NCBI GenBank assembly: GCA_022826755.1
Contig: JAJDUG010000008.1
Coordinates: 1-64,000 of the forward strand
DNA from: Acidobacteriota bacterium
GTDB lineage: Bacteria > Acidobacteriota > Terriglobia > Versatilivoradales > Versatilivoraceae
Length of the DNA stretch: 64,000 nucleotides
Direction: 5' to 3'
Position numbers and translations under genes: made by a program. Below, one piece after another: positions 53,667 to 62,913 of this stretch; position 1 is the stretch's first letter; each line of letters opens with the position of its first letter. The notes beneath the pieces are model-generated. The model did not search any database. It worked only from the letters and a program-made list of their open reading frames with translations, and was not told the origin of the DNA.

Positions 53667-54806
53667 CTAACCCGTTTTTGCCGCTTTGGCCACGGCCTCG
53701 GTGTAGGCAGCGGAGGCTGCATTCAGGCGCTGCACGGCTTCTTCCGGCAGCTTGATCCGGGTCCCGGCGAAATTGTCGGAAACGTGCTCCGGCTTCTCGG
53801 CTCCGGCCAGCACGCTGGTCACCTCGGGATGGCTCAGGACCCAGGCCACGCACACCTGGGGCCGGGTTACTCCCAACTCGCCGGCAACCGCGTCCAGCGC
53901 CTCGACGGGGCCTTTCAGCGGCGACCCTTCCGGGACTTCCCGTCCCGGCGCCAGGCGCCCCTCTCCCAGGGGGCTGAACGCCAGCAAGCCCAGGTTTCCC
54001 TGGCGGATCAGGGGGAACAGTTCCTCAACCATGAAGTCCTTGCGTTCGGCGGCCACCAGGTTGTAATAGTCCTCCAGCCCGGCGATGGGGCTCTTGCCCT
54101 CTCGCTTCCCCAGCTCCACCAACTCTCCCACCTGGCGGCCCAGGTGGTTGGAAACCCCCCAATAGCGGATCTTGCCCGCCTTGACCAGGTCGTCCAGGCT
54201 GTCGGCCAACCGCTCCATGTGCTCATGCGTCGGGACATCGGGCGGCGGCGTATCCGCATCCTCCCTCGGGGTTCTTTCATCGGGAGAGTGCAGCAGGTAG
54301 AGATCGATATAGTCTGTCCCCAGGCGCTTGAGGCTCCCTTCCGCTTTTCGGAACAAATTCTCGCGAGTAAAGACCAGCCTCTCCGATTCCGGGCCGTCCA
54401 CGGGTGCCGCCTTGGTGCAAACCACCACCTGGTCTCGACGTCCCGCCATGGCCTTGCCCAGGACCGTTTCGGAACCGCCCCAACCGTAGGCCTCCGAAGA
54501 GTCGAAGAAGTTGACGCCGATGTCGATGCAATGGCTCAGGATGCGCAGCCCTTCCGGATCGTCGCCCTTGCGGCTCACCTTGCGAAAAGCCGTCCCCTGG
54601 CACAGCCTGGAGACGTAGAGATCGGTGTGCCCGAACCTCACCAGGTGAGAGGGCCGCTCAACCGCCGGCTGTTGGGGCGGCGCCGACTCGCACCCGGACA
54701 GATTGCTCAGCAACACCCCTCCGGCGGCCGTTCCGCAGGTCTTCAGAAAGTCTCGGCGATCCGGGAAAGAGGGAGCAGATGGCGAGAACCGGGAGATGAC
54801 CGGCAT
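53667..54806 (-). CDS. Tat-exported aldo/keto reductase, lipoprotein-like
   Basis: 379 residues from the ATG at 54806 (AAGGG 8 nt upstream). The leader has DRRDFLKTCG and then a second hydrophobic run ending LSNLSGC, so Tat export with lipidation is likely. The reductase barrel carries the catalytic tetrad: Asp and Tyr in NFFDSSEAYGWGGSE, Lys in VVVCTKA and His in LYLLHSPD. Late blocks YWGVSNH, GLLAFSPLGEGRLAPG and VTSVLAGAEKPEHVSDN complete it. Export of an NADPH enzyme is unusual, and the cofactor would have to be bound before translocation. Last gene of the set with the two amidohydrolases. Confidence 0.87.
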   Translation of the reverse strand: MPVISRFSPSAPSFPDRRDFLKTCGTAAGGVLLSNLSGCESAPPQQPAVERPSHLVRFGHTDLYVSRLCQGTAFRKVSRKGDDPEGLRILSHCIDIGVNFFDSSEAYGWGGSETVLGKAMAGRRDQVVVCTKAAPVDGPESERLVFTRENLFRKAEGSLKRLGTDYIDLYLLHSPDERTPREDADTPPPDVPTHEHMERLADSLDDLVKAGKIRYWGVSNHLGRQVGELVELGKREGKSPIAGLEDYYNLVAAERKDFMVEELFPLIRQGNLGLLAFSPLGEGRLAPGREVPEGSPLKGPVEALDAVAGELGVTRPQVCVAWVLSHPEVTSVLAGAEKPEHVSDNFAGTRIKLPEEAVQRLNAASAAYTEAVAKAAKTG

Positions 54807-54994
54807 GGCGAGACCCTTTCGTCGTCCGGCCCCTGTTGTCCGGGAAGGACGGCTTGCGGGCGGGACCGCGGTTAACTGTAAGTCGCTGCTTCTGAGACTA
54901 AGCGCCCCGGAGTGAGCGCTATTCTCTACCGGCGGCTCCGGGGGGTCAAGCGAGAAGCGACGGGGTGGAGTCAGGAATGGGGATAACGCTGCCA

Positions 54995-55280
54995 AACAAC
55001 AAAAGGCAAAAAGAGTTATCCACGAAGTTACACGAAGAACCAGGAAGGGCCACTAAGGGGTTGGAGAAGAATCGAGAGGGATCCGCCAAGGTTTGGGAAG
55101 GGTTAAGTCGGACTATTTACATCGATGCACAGGAGGCACAGGATTTTTTCTTAAACGGCCACCTTGTATTCCCCGGCATCGGCAAATCCGCAGCGAATCA
55201 TCGCCTGAGCCGGCTTCCGGTGCAGGAAGCTCTCGTCGTGTTAATCCTGTGCATCCTGTGCATCCTGTGCATCCATGTTC
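54995..55280. repeat. Repeat-rich gap before the TonB receptor terminator
   Basis: Three repeat pieces lie in the 542-nt gap 54807-55348: AAAGAGTTATCCACGAAGTT plus ACACGAAGAACCAGGAAGGG at 55007-55052, a GATGCACAGGAGGCACAGGA piece at 55124-55143, and GTTAATCCTGTGCATCCTGT then GCATCCTGTGCATCCATGTT at 55240-55279. The last is a near copy of 31408-31441, extended by one 9-bp unit. No gene found. Confidence 0.75.
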
Positions 55281-55322
55281 ATAAAACAAAAAAAGGCAGC
55301 CAGGGCGTTGGCCCTGACTGCC
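55281..55322 (-). terminator. Intrinsic terminator of the TonB-dependent receptor gene
   Basis: On the minus strand, GGCAGTCAGGGCCAACGCCC then TGGCTGCC folds into a stable stem (GGCAG/CTGCC and CAGGGC/GCCCTG parts, small loop), followed by TTTTTTTGTTTT. It lies 27 nt after the stop of the 55349-58777 gene. A textbook rho-independent terminator. Confidence 0.9.
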
Positions 55323-55348
55323 TTGGGTCCTGCGAAAACGGCTGGGAT

Positions 55349-58300
55349 CTAGAAGCCGATCCGAGCGCGTAAAGTGATCGAGCGGTTCCCTCCTCCGCTA
55401 CGAACGATGCCGAAGTTCGGATCGGCGACATTGGTACTGGCCCCGCCGGAATTGGCGTGGTTCAACAGGTTGTTGATGTAGGCTTCGAGCTTGAAGTAGG
55501 GGCTCTGCTCCAGGGCGGGAATGAGCTTCCACTCCTTGAAGATGTTGATGTTGAGATCCCACCGGTTGGGATGCCTGAGGGCGCCCCGGGGAGCGGTCCC
55601 GTAGCGGCTCTCGGGCGGCAGCGCAAAGCATCCCCGATTCCAGAGCTGCCCTCTCCCCTCGAAACCGGTGTCGTTGGGATTGCAGCCTCCCACCAGGTCG
55701 GGCCGGGCGCCGTCCCCGCGGAGCTTGAGGGCGGGATGGTTTCCGCCGCTAAAGACCGGAATGAACCTGCCGCGTCCACCGGTTCTGAATTGAGGGACCA
55801 GCGTCCAGTCACCGATCAGGTGATGGAGCCAGGTCGAGGCGCCGGAAGCGAATTGCTGTCCCTTCCCGAACGGCAGCGGCACCACCGCCAGCCAGCGAGA
55901 GGTAAGGTCGGGGACGCCCGCCTGCCACCCGTAGTCGTTGTGGCGCTGCCCGGCGCTGGACTGGAAGAAGCCGGAAGAGGAGCCGAACAGGCCGCCCTGG
56001 ACATCGTTCAGGCTCTTGGACCAGTTGAACCAGCCTCGGAAGTAGATCCCGCTGGAGAACTGCCGGGTCAACTCCAGTTGCAGGGCGTTGTACTTGGAGT
56101 TGCCTCCCAGTTGCAGGGCATGGACGTTGGCGAACTTGGACGGGTCGAAGGGCTGATAGCTGCTGCCCGGACGGATGGCCTGCAGGTCTTCGATGTAGGG
56201 CCAGGAGACTCCCCTGGACCCCACCCAGGAGGCCCGCCCCGACCAGCCGAGGCCGAACTCCTTCTCCAGGGTGATGTTCCACTGCTGGTCATAGGGCCAG
56301 TTGTTCTTGCGCAGGTCGACGTCGGCGGATGTCAGGCTGGTGGGCCCCACCTGCCCCGCCGGGAAGGGGCGCTCCCAGGTAAAGCTGGGAACCCCGTTGA
56401 CGATCTCGTTGTCCTGGAACAACTCGCTGAACTGATAGGGCCCCCAGACGTGACCGGCCAGGATTCCGGCGCGGTCGAACTCCCCGAAGACGTTGGCGAT
56501 GGCCCAGGCCGTGGACTTCACGAAGGGCACGTGGAAGACGCCGTAGCCGCCCCGGATGACAAGGCTGTCGGTGGCGCGGAAAGCCAAGCCCAGGCGAGGA
56601 TCGACCAGGACGCTCTTGAAGTTCCTCAAGCCGGAGGGATAGCCGGCATCCCCGGCCGTGACCACTTCAATGGGAAAGTTGGGAGCGATGGCCTGCATCG
56701 ACCGGTCGTTGGGCACCACCACTCTCGCCGTCTCGAGGTCGAAGTTGTAAATGGTATCGCCCAGGACCTCGCTGGGAACGCCGTAATGCTGGAAGCGGAT
56801 TCCCGGTGTGATGGTGAGCCGGGGCGTCACCTTCCAATCGTCCTGGAAGAAGAAGCCGAACTCGTTGTGGCGGGCTTCGGCCCTGGGACGGACACCGTCA
56901 ATCTGGGTCGTGAAGGGCAGTCCCAGCAGCAGATCTCCAAAATCGTAGCCGGTAAACCTTCCGTTGAAGTCGAAGATCCCGAACGGCGCCGGAATGCTGA
57001 TGGTGCTGAACATGTGTGGGGACTGGTGGCGAAACTCGATTCCGGTCTTGAAGAGGTGGGTTCCCCGGTTGACGGAGATATTGTTTCGCCACTGCTGGAC
57101 CTCGCCATCCTCGTAGTCGGTCTCACCCGAAAAGAGCGACCCGATGAGGGTGGAGGGCAAGGGATTGAAGGATCCCAGATGCGAGCTTAGTTGCCGCCCC
57201 AGGGTGCGCACCTTGATGTGGGGAGTTCCCACCCCTTCCCGCAGGACGCGGCCGCCCAACTCGGTGACTCCCAGGATCTGGGTCAGGTAATCTCTCCCCT
57301 GCACGTCTCCGACGGCCCAGACCGACTGCTGCCGGTTCCAGGCATACTGGAACTCGTTGACCACGTTGGCGCCAAAGGTGTGGCTGTTGGAGATGCTGAG
57401 GGCCCGGGTGTTCCCCCTCTCCACGAAGCCCGCGTTGGGAAAGGGGTCGCCGCGGCCTTCGGGAGAGACATTGTTGTAGCGATAGTGGGCGATGGTCAGC
57501 GTGTTGGTATCGGTGATGGCGTGGTCGAAGGTGTACTTCTGCCAGTTGTTGTCGGACGCATTGTAGGAAATGTAGCGGAAGTTATCGAACAACGCCCCCG
57601 GTGGTCCATAGTTGGGCAAAGGCAGAACGCCGGTGTTGTCCAAGACTCTTCGGGCAATGGGGCTGATCATGCTCTCCGGCACAATGTTTCCCGGGAAGGG
57701 CTGCTGAATCCCGTTGACCACGTCGTAGGGGTTGGTGGGACAGGGCACGGTGGGGTTGGGATTGGCGGCGCTGGGGAACACGCAGTTGGAGAAGGCAATG
57801 AACTCGTTGAGGTCACCTCTCCGCATCGCGGCCGTGGGAACCACGCGGCCCCGATTGAAGACCGGGTTCTCCCTGGAGGCCGGCTGATAGAGAAAGTGGA
57901 AGAAGGTCTTGTTGCGGCCGTCGTAGATCTTGGGGACCCAGACGGGGCCGCTGGCCTCGTAAGACCATCGCTTGGACGTCTTGGAAGGCGGCCTGGGACC
58001 TGAATTGCCGGAAGGCAGGGCATTGAGAGCCGGATTGCGAAACTCCCCGAAGATCTCGCCGTGAAACTGGTTGGTTCCCTGCTTGCCGATGCCGAAGACG
58101 TTGGTCGGCACCCGATACTCGGCGGCGGCGTTGAAGTCGACCTGGTGGACTTCCTGCAGGGTCTCCTGGGTCGCCCGGAAAGAGCCGTAGGCGTTGGTGG
58201 GGATTCCGTCCTGCTCCTCGCTCAGGTTGTTGGCGAAGCCGCCGTGCACCTGGGCGCGAGCCTCGGTTCCGGGATTCTGGTAGATGTTGTAAATGAGGGC

Positions 58301-58777
58301 GGCCCCGATGTTGGCGCCATAGACCTCCTGATTTCCGAGCCGGTGCTTGATGACCGAGGTGTCGGTGTCGATGGTGGCCCCCTCTTCCGAAACCGTGATC
58401 TCGGTGGCCTGCTCGCCGATTTCCAGCTCGACGTCCACCCGGCGGACGTCGCCGGCATAGACCACCACTCCGGTGTTGACGTACCGCTTGAAGCCCGGCA
58501 GCGTCACCGCAATGGTGTAGGTGCCGTTGTCGAGTCCTCTCAATTCGTAGTCTCCGACCTCGGTGGTCACCGTGGTGCGAGAGATGCCGCTGGCTTCGTT
58601 GGTGGCCGTGACTTCGGCGTTGACGATGGCGGCGCCGCTGGGATCGGTAACGGTCCCGCGGAATCCGGACAACTGGACCTGGGCTTCCAGCAGGGCCGCG
58701 TTGAACGACAGGCCCGCCACCAGAGCCGGAATCAAGGTCAGGATCAGAAAAGCCTTGTTGGAAAGTAGAGACCTCAT
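55349..58777 (-). CDS. Oar-like TonB-dependent outer-membrane receptor with carboxypeptidase-regulatory domain
   Basis: 1142 residues. Signal peptide (FLILTLIPALVAGLSFNAAL) then an N-terminal carboxypeptidase-regulatory-like fold (GFRGTVTDPSGAAIVNAEVT, GDYELRGLDNGTYTIAVTLPGFKRY), a plug region (VELEIGEQATEITVSEEGA) and a long beta-barrel with many aromatic, Gly/Asn-rich strands. It ends in a canonical barrel signal ITLRARIGF with terminal Phe. This is the acidobacterial Oar/TonB type, thought to take up large substrates such as oligosaccharides or peptides. It is followed by a strong terminator and preceded by a 443-nt gap, so it is a single transcription unit. Substrate unknown. Confidence 0.92.
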   Translation of the reverse strand: MRSLLSNKAFLILTLIPALVAGLSFNAALLEAQVQLSGFRGTVTDPSGAAIVNAEVTATNEASGISRTTVTTEVGDYELRGLDNGTYTIAVTLPGFKRYVNTGVVVYAGDVRRVDVELEIGEQATEITVSEEGATIDTDTSVIKHRLGNQEVYGANIGAALIYNIYQNPGTEARAQVHGGFANNLSEEQDGIPTNAYGSFRATQETLQEVHQVDFNAAAEYRVPTNVFGIGKQGTNQFHGEIFGEFRNPALNALPSGNSGPRPPSKTSKRWSYEASGPVWVPKIYDGRNKTFFHFLYQPASRENPVFNRGRVVPTAAMRRGDLNEFIAFSNCVFPSAANPNPTVPCPTNPYDVVNGIQQPFPGNIVPESMISPIARRVLDNTGVLPLPNYGPPGALFDNFRYISYNASDNNWQKYTFDHAITDTNTLTIAHYRYNNVSPEGRGDPFPNAGFVERGNTRALSISNSHTFGANVVNEFQYAWNRQQSVWAVGDVQGRDYLTQILGVTELGGRVLREGVGTPHIKVRTLGRQLSSHLGSFNPLPSTLIGSLFSGETDYEDGEVQQWRNNISVNRGTHLFKTGIEFRHQSPHMFSTISIPAPFGIFDFNGRFTGYDFGDLLLGLPFTTQIDGVRPRAEARHNEFGFFFQDDWKVTPRLTITPGIRFQHYGVPSEVLGDTIYNFDLETARVVVPNDRSMQAIAPNFPIEVVTAGDAGYPSGLRNFKSVLVDPRLGLAFRATDSLVIRGGYGVFHVPFVKSTAWAIANVFGEFDRAGILAGHVWGPYQFSELFQDNEIVNGVPSFTWERPFPAGQVGPTSLTSADVDLRKNNWPYDQQWNITLEKEFGLGWSGRASWVGSRGVSWPYIEDLQAIRPGSSYQPFDPSKFANVHALQLGGNSKYNALQLELTRQFSSGIYFRGWFNWSKSLNDVQGGLFGSSSGFFQSSAGQRHNDYGWQAGVPDLTSRWLAVVPLPFGKGQQFASGASTWLHHLIGDWTLVPQFRTGGRGRFIPVFSGGNHPALKLRGDGARPDLVGGCNPNDTGFEGRGQLWNRGCFALPPESRYGTAPRGALRHPNRWDLNINIFKEWKLIPALEQSPYFKLEAYINNLLNHANSGGASTNVADPNFGIVRSGGGNRSITLRARIGF

Positions 58778-59220
58778 GGGGTTTGCTTCCTCCGATTGGG
58801 GTGAGTCGGAAAACAGGTTTAAAAAGTTTCAGACCAGTGGTTGATTCGGGTCGGGATCGGGTTCGACACCGCTCAATCGCAACCATAAATAAAACTGCAA
58901 TTCGCCTGCCATAGAACAGCATGGGGAGAACTTTTTTATAAGTTATCACAAATGAAAGAGATAGGGCAAGGCCTTGAGCCGTTTTCCAACTGACAAGTCG
59001 GCCTCGGATTTCGCGAGAAATACGGGTTTGCGGATCACTCTACGCATTATCGTAGACCCCCTTTGAGCGAGGGCTGATGGGGGGAAGGTTGGCGCCGGGG
59101 AATCGATATTTTGTTGAACTGTCCCCATAAATCACGAGCCGGGGGAATCACGGCCGAGCCGCCAAGCGAAAGCTGACGCGGTGCTGGGTGGTGGTCCGAA
59201 AGTCAGCCCGCGGCCCCGGG
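58778..59220. other. Gene-free region between ASPIC/UnbV gene and TonB receptor
   Basis: 443 nt upstream of the receptor gene and downstream of the ASPIC/UnbV gene. It is AT-richer than the surroundings near 58921-58960, including CTTTTTTATAAGTTATCACA, which could hold the receptor promoter, but I cannot define -35 and -10 boxes. Short frames here show no family signature. At 59205-59222 an inverted AGCCCG/CGGGCT pair spans the ASPIC/UnbV stop codon. Confidence 0.4.
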
Positions 59221-60900
59221 CTAGGGTCCGGGGGCGGCCTTCCCCTCCACAACGTAGTGGTAGCGATTGGTTTCGAGTCCGGACAGGCGCTGCCGTTGGC
59301 CGCTGGGCCATTGGATGGTGGCTTCCACTTGTTCGGGTCCGGCTTCCCCCAACCCAAAGAGGAGGCGCTTGTCATGGGAAGCCAGGAAGCTTCCCCCCCC
59401 GCTCAGCCAGCGGACGCTCTTGCCTTTCCCCCAATCGATCTCCAGCCGGGCGCCGATGGCGTCGCGGTTGCTTCGGGTTCCCTCCAGCCGGAATCCGATC
59501 CAGGTCGCGTCCTGGCCACGGTTGTTGCGCAGCAGCAGCGGGCGCCGGTTGAGCCGGACCAGCAGCGCGTCGGAATCGCCGTCGTTGTCGAAATCGCCGC
59601 TGGCCAGGCCGCGAGCCGCATGACCGGTCCTGAAGACCGGACCCGCCCTATCTGCCAGATCCCGCAGCTTCCCCCGGCCGTCATTGTCCAGCAGCAGGGG
59701 GAGCTGAAGGTAGGTGATATCCCGGCGGGCCAGCTCGATGGTACGGGTGACGTGCCCGTTGACGATCATCAGGTCCTGGTCGCTGTCGTTGTCGTAGTCG
59801 ATGAAGCGAACCCCCCAACCCACGTAGGGAACGGTGAACCGGGTGAGTCCCGAACTCCGTGAAAGCTCCCGGAAGGGAAATTTTCCGCGGTTGCGATAGA
59901 GGGCGTGAAACTCGTCGTGAAAGTTGGTGACCACGAAATCGGGGTTTCCGTCTCCGTCGAAGTCTCCGGCGTCGATGCCCATGCCCGAGCGGGCCACCCC
60001 CTCCGAGTTGAAGGCCATGTCGGCCTCGAACCCCACCTCTTCGAAAGTTCCGTCCCGCTTGTTGCGCAACAGCAGGTTGGGGGTGGCGTCTCCGGCAACC
60101 AACAGGTCCTGCCAACCGTCGCCGTCGGCATCGATGCTCACCACTCCGAAGGCCCGGCTCTGGTGCCGGTCGATCCCCGAGGCTTTGCTGACCTCCTCAA
60201 AAGCGCCGTCGCCCCGGTTGCGGAACAGCCTGGACCGGCTGGGAGCATAGGACTTCTGGTCGCAATAGGCGGGAATCCCCTTGTGATCGCAGGTGATGGG
60301 GTTGGCGAATGAAAGCTCGGCGTAGTTGCACACGAACAGGTCCAGCAGGCCGTCGCGGTCGTAGTCGATCCAGGCAGCGCTGGCTCCCCAGCGTTCCGGG
60401 TTCTCCACGCCGGCGCTCTCCGAGACATTTTCGAACGCGCCGTCGCCGTTGTTGCGAAACAGCGCCGAGGAGGGAAACCCGGTGACGTAGAGATCCTGAT
60501 CGCCGTCGTTGTCATAGTCGGCCGCCGCCGCCCCCATGCCGTAGAAGCCGACCTGTCCCACGCCCGCGCGTTGCGACACCTCCTCGAACCTGCCCTGGCC
60601 CAGATTGCGATAGAGCGCATTGCGCACCGGCGTGGGGCTCTTGCCTCTGGGGGTCTCGCCTCCGTTCACCAGGTAGAGGTCCAGCAGTCCGTCCCCGTCG
60701 AAATCCAGGAAGGCGGCTCCCCCGCAGGAGGTTTCGATCAGAAAGCGGTCCGGGGATTCGCCGTTGAAGTGCTTCCAGGTAATGCCGGCCGGGCCGGTCA
60801 CATCGGTGAAGACGGGGGTCTCCCCGGCAGCCCCACCCTGGTCGGCCTGGCCCGGCGGAATCATGGAAAGGGATCCCAGCATCCCCAGCAACAGCCCCAT
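59221..60900 (-). CDS. FG-GAP/VCBS repeat protein with C-terminal ASPIC/UnbV domain (CRTAC1-like)
   Basis: 559 residues from the ATG at 60900, giving a short hydrophobic leader. Calcium-binding propeller repeats recur about every 50-60 residues: DFDGDGLLDLYLVNGG, DYDNDGDQDLYVTGF, DYDRDGLLDLFVCNY, DADGDGWQDLLVAGD, DFDGDGNPDFVVTNF, DYDNDSDQDLMIVNGH. The end is the ASPIC/UnbV domain (VRWLSGGGSFLASHDKRLLFGLG, then ATIQWPSGQRQRLSGL). Such proteins are exported and abundant in acidobacteria and planctomycetes; a carbohydrate- or protein-binding role at the cell surface is generally assumed. No clear ribosome site precedes the chosen start. Confidence 0.9.
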   Translation of the reverse strand: MGLLLGMLGSLSMIPPGQADQGGAAGETPVFTDVTGPAGITWKHFNGESPDRFLIETSCGGAAFLDFDGDGLLDLYLVNGGETPRGKSPTPVRNALYRNLGQGRFEEVSQRAGVGQVGFYGMGAAAADYDNDGDQDLYVTGFPSSALFRNNGDGAFENVSESAGVENPERWGASAAWIDYDRDGLLDLFVCNYAELSFANPITCDHKGIPAYCDQKSYAPSRSRLFRNRGDGAFEEVSKASGIDRHQSRAFGVVSIDADGDGWQDLLVAGDATPNLLLRNKRDGTFEEVGFEADMAFNSEGVARSGMGIDAGDFDGDGNPDFVVTNFHDEFHALYRNRGKFPFRELSRSSGLTRFTVPYVGWGVRFIDYDNDSDQDLMIVNGHVTRTIELARRDITYLQLPLLLDNDGRGKLRDLADRAGPVFRTGHAARGLASGDFDNDGDSDALLVRLNRRPLLLRNNRGQDATWIGFRLEGTRSNRDAIGARLEIDWGKGKSVRWLSGGGSFLASHDKRLLFGLGEAGPEQVEATIQWPSGQRQRLSGLETNRYHYVVEGKAAPGP

Positions 60901-61150
60901 CCAGGAAAGCCGGGACCCGATACCGGTGCAACCATGGCAGGAGAGGGTCAAGGGTGGATCGCCCCCAGGTGGGGCCCAGGGAGAAAGGCAGGCGAGCCCC
61001 CTTCGAAAAAAGCAGCGGTCGTTGAAAGGACAGGCAAGGGCATGACCTGGAAGACGCGCCTGGAGGCCGGCCACTAAGCGGCAGTGGCTCTCGAAAGGGA
61101 TTATAGCAGCAAGGGAGGGGACCCGAACCGGGGCAGGTCGGCCGCAATTC

Positions 61151-62509
61151 TCAAGAAGCCGGCAGGGGGGCCGGGCTCACGGGGACCGGATGCTGTTCCC
61201 GTTCCTGCCGGACCTCCGCCTCCAGCCAGGAAAGGACTCGGCTCAACTTCTCCATGCCCTCCCCAATCTGGTCGGCGGTGACAACCAGAGGCGGGGCGAT
61301 CATCAGCAGATTGGCGCGAGCCAGCAGGTGCAATCCCTCCGCCCAGGCGCGGCGGCGGATGCGAATGGGGAGCTGGGCATCCACAACCGGCGGTGCCAGC
61401 GGCTGCCGCGTCGCCCGGTCGGCCACCAGCTCGAGGCAGGTCAGCAGACCCTTGCCCCTCACGTCGCCGATAATGGAATGCTTTCGCTTGAGGCCCTGCA
61501 ATTCCTCCATCAGCAGTCGGCCCATCCTGCGGGCGTTCTCCACGCAGCCTTCCTCTCCATAGGCGACCAGGCAGGCGCGGGCCGCGGCCGTGGCCAGGGG
61601 ACTGGCCGCATAGGTGCTGCCGATGGGAAGCATCCGGCTCTCGAAATGGCGGCTGATGCGCGGACCCACCACCACGGCGCCCATGGGGACATAGCCGGAG
61701 GTGATCCCCTTGGCCATGACCATGATGTCGGGAACCACCGAGTCGTGGTTGACGCCGAACCAGGCGCCGGTGCGCCCAAAGCCGGTGATGACCTCGTCGG
61801 CAATCAGCAGGATCCCGTGGCGGTCGCAGAGGTCCCGCAGGCCGGCCAGGTAGCCCTCCGGAAGGGGGAAGCCTCCGGCGGCCCCGGTGAACGGCTCCAC
61901 GATCACGGCGGCCACGGTCGCAGGATTTTCCAGCTCGATCTGACTCTCCAGGGCCTTGAGGCAGTGAACACCGCATTCGGGGTTGCTGAGCCCGAAATCG
62001 CAGCGGTAACAGTAGGGGTCGAAAAAGCGAACGGACCCTGCCGGCCCGGGCTCCACCGCCATGCGCCGCGGATCCCCGGCCGTGCCCAGGGTGGCGAAGG
62101 TCGTCCCGTGGTAGCTGCGGTACTTGGCGAAGATCTTGGGCCGGCCGGTCACCATGCGGGCCATGATGAAGGCCAGCTCGTTGGCCTCGCTGCCGCTGTT
62201 GACGAACATGCACTTGTCGAGATCGCCAGGAACCAGGGCCGTCAGTTCATCCGACAGCAAGGACCTCTCGGCGGTCAGCAGTTGGGGGGAGATGCAGCAG
62301 GCCTGTTCGGCCTGCCTCTTGATGGCCTCGGTGACCCGGCGGTTTCCGTGGCCGAGGTTGCAGTTGAACAACTGGGAGAGGAAGTCGAGGTAGCGCCGGC
62401 CCTGCCGGTCCTGGAAGTAGACCCCCTCGGCCCCGGCGAACTCCAGCACCGGGTCCTCGCATTCCTGGACTGTCCAGGGAATAAAGATGTGCTGGCGGTC
62501 GGCTGTCAT
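61151..62509 (-). CDS. Class III pyridoxal-phosphate aminotransferase
   Basis: 452 residues from the ATG at 62509. Family landmarks: YLDFLSQLFNCNLGHGNRRV, FVNSGSEANELAFIMAR, KYRSYHGTTFATLGTAGDPR, VIVEPFTGAAGGFPLPEGYL, LLIADEVITGFGRTGAWFG (aspartate pairing the PLP nitrogen) and the PLP lysine in VMAKGITSGY. A CYRCDFGLSNPECGVHC insert with four cysteines is unusual and might bind metal. Omega-amino-acid:pyruvate or beta-alanine type is the nearest group. Alone on its strand between the ASPIC/UnbV gene and the MazEF pair. Donor unknown. Confidence 0.88.
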   Translation of the reverse strand: MTADRQHIFIPWTVQECEDPVLEFAGAEGVYFQDRQGRRYLDFLSQLFNCNLGHGNRRVTEAIKRQAEQACCISPQLLTAERSLLSDELTALVPGDLDKCMFVNSGSEANELAFIMARMVTGRPKIFAKYRSYHGTTFATLGTAGDPRRMAVEPGPAGSVRFFDPYCYRCDFGLSNPECGVHCLKALESQIELENPATVAAVIVEPFTGAAGGFPLPEGYLAGLRDLCDRHGILLIADEVITGFGRTGAWFGVNHDSVVPDIMVMAKGITSGYVPMGAVVVGPRISRHFESRMLPIGSTYAASPLATAAARACLVAYGEEGCVENARRMGRLLMEELQGLKRKHSIIGDVRGKGLLTCLELVADRATRQPLAPPVVDAQLPIRIRRRAWAEGLHLLARANLLMIAPPLVVTADQIGEGMEKLSRVLSWLEAEVRQEREQHPVPVSPAPLPAS

Positions 62510-62614
62510 CTTGAATCTCGCCAACACTCTACCCAAGATCCGGCCAAGGTGTCAAAAGATTCCTGGCACCCGAAGTGCGAACGAAAACGCCTGTTAATGT
62601 AATCTAACTGACCG

Positions 62615-62664
62615 GTGATAGGATATACTCAGGCTATACATACAGTCTATTCGGGAGACGTTTC
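62615..62664 (+). promoter_or_regulatory. Promoter/operator candidate of the mazEF-like pair
   Basis: An AT-rich stretch GGATATACTCAGGCTATACA precedes the ribosome site GGGAG, which lies 8 nt before the ATG at 62665. TATACT (62624-62629) and TATACA (62635-62640) are possible -10 boxes; no convincing -35 was found. The repeated TATAC could be a binding site for the autoregulatory MazE protein. Tentative. Confidence 0.35.
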
Positions 62665-62913
62665 ATGTTGACCAGGGTTCAGAAATGGGGGAACAGCCAG
62701 GGACTTCGATTCAGCAAGGCTATTTTGAACAAAGCCCGAATCGAGGTGGGCGACACGGTAAATGTCTCAGCCCGCAAGGGGCGCATCGTGGTTGAGCCTG
62801 CGACCCGAGTGCGAGGGAGATACGAATTGAAGGCGCTGCTAGCCAGAATGCCGAAAGACTATTTGGCGGAGGAGGCGGAGTGGGGACCGCCCCCTGGAAA
62901 GGAAGTCTGGTAG
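62665..62913 (+). CDS. mazE: MazE/AbrB-type antitoxin
   Basis: 82 residues. The swapped-hairpin DNA-binding pattern is clear: VQKWGNSQGLRFSKAILNKA, then IEVGDTVNVSARKGRIVVEP, as in MazE/PemI antitoxins. The acidic C-tail (LAEEAEWGPPPGKEVW) should bind and mask the toxin. Its stop is immediately followed by the toxin GTG start. Likely autoregulates from the AT-rich upstream region. Confidence 0.9.
   Translation: MLTRVQKWGNSQGLRFSKAILNKARIEVGDTVNVSARKGRIVVEPATRVRGRYELKALLARMPKDYLAEEAEWGPPPGKEVW

Noticed and set aside
62560-62585. Second sigma-54-like site TGGCACC-CGAA-GTGC near the mazEF pair.
   Set aside because: The -12 half reads GTGC instead of TTGC and the distance to any start is not convincing.
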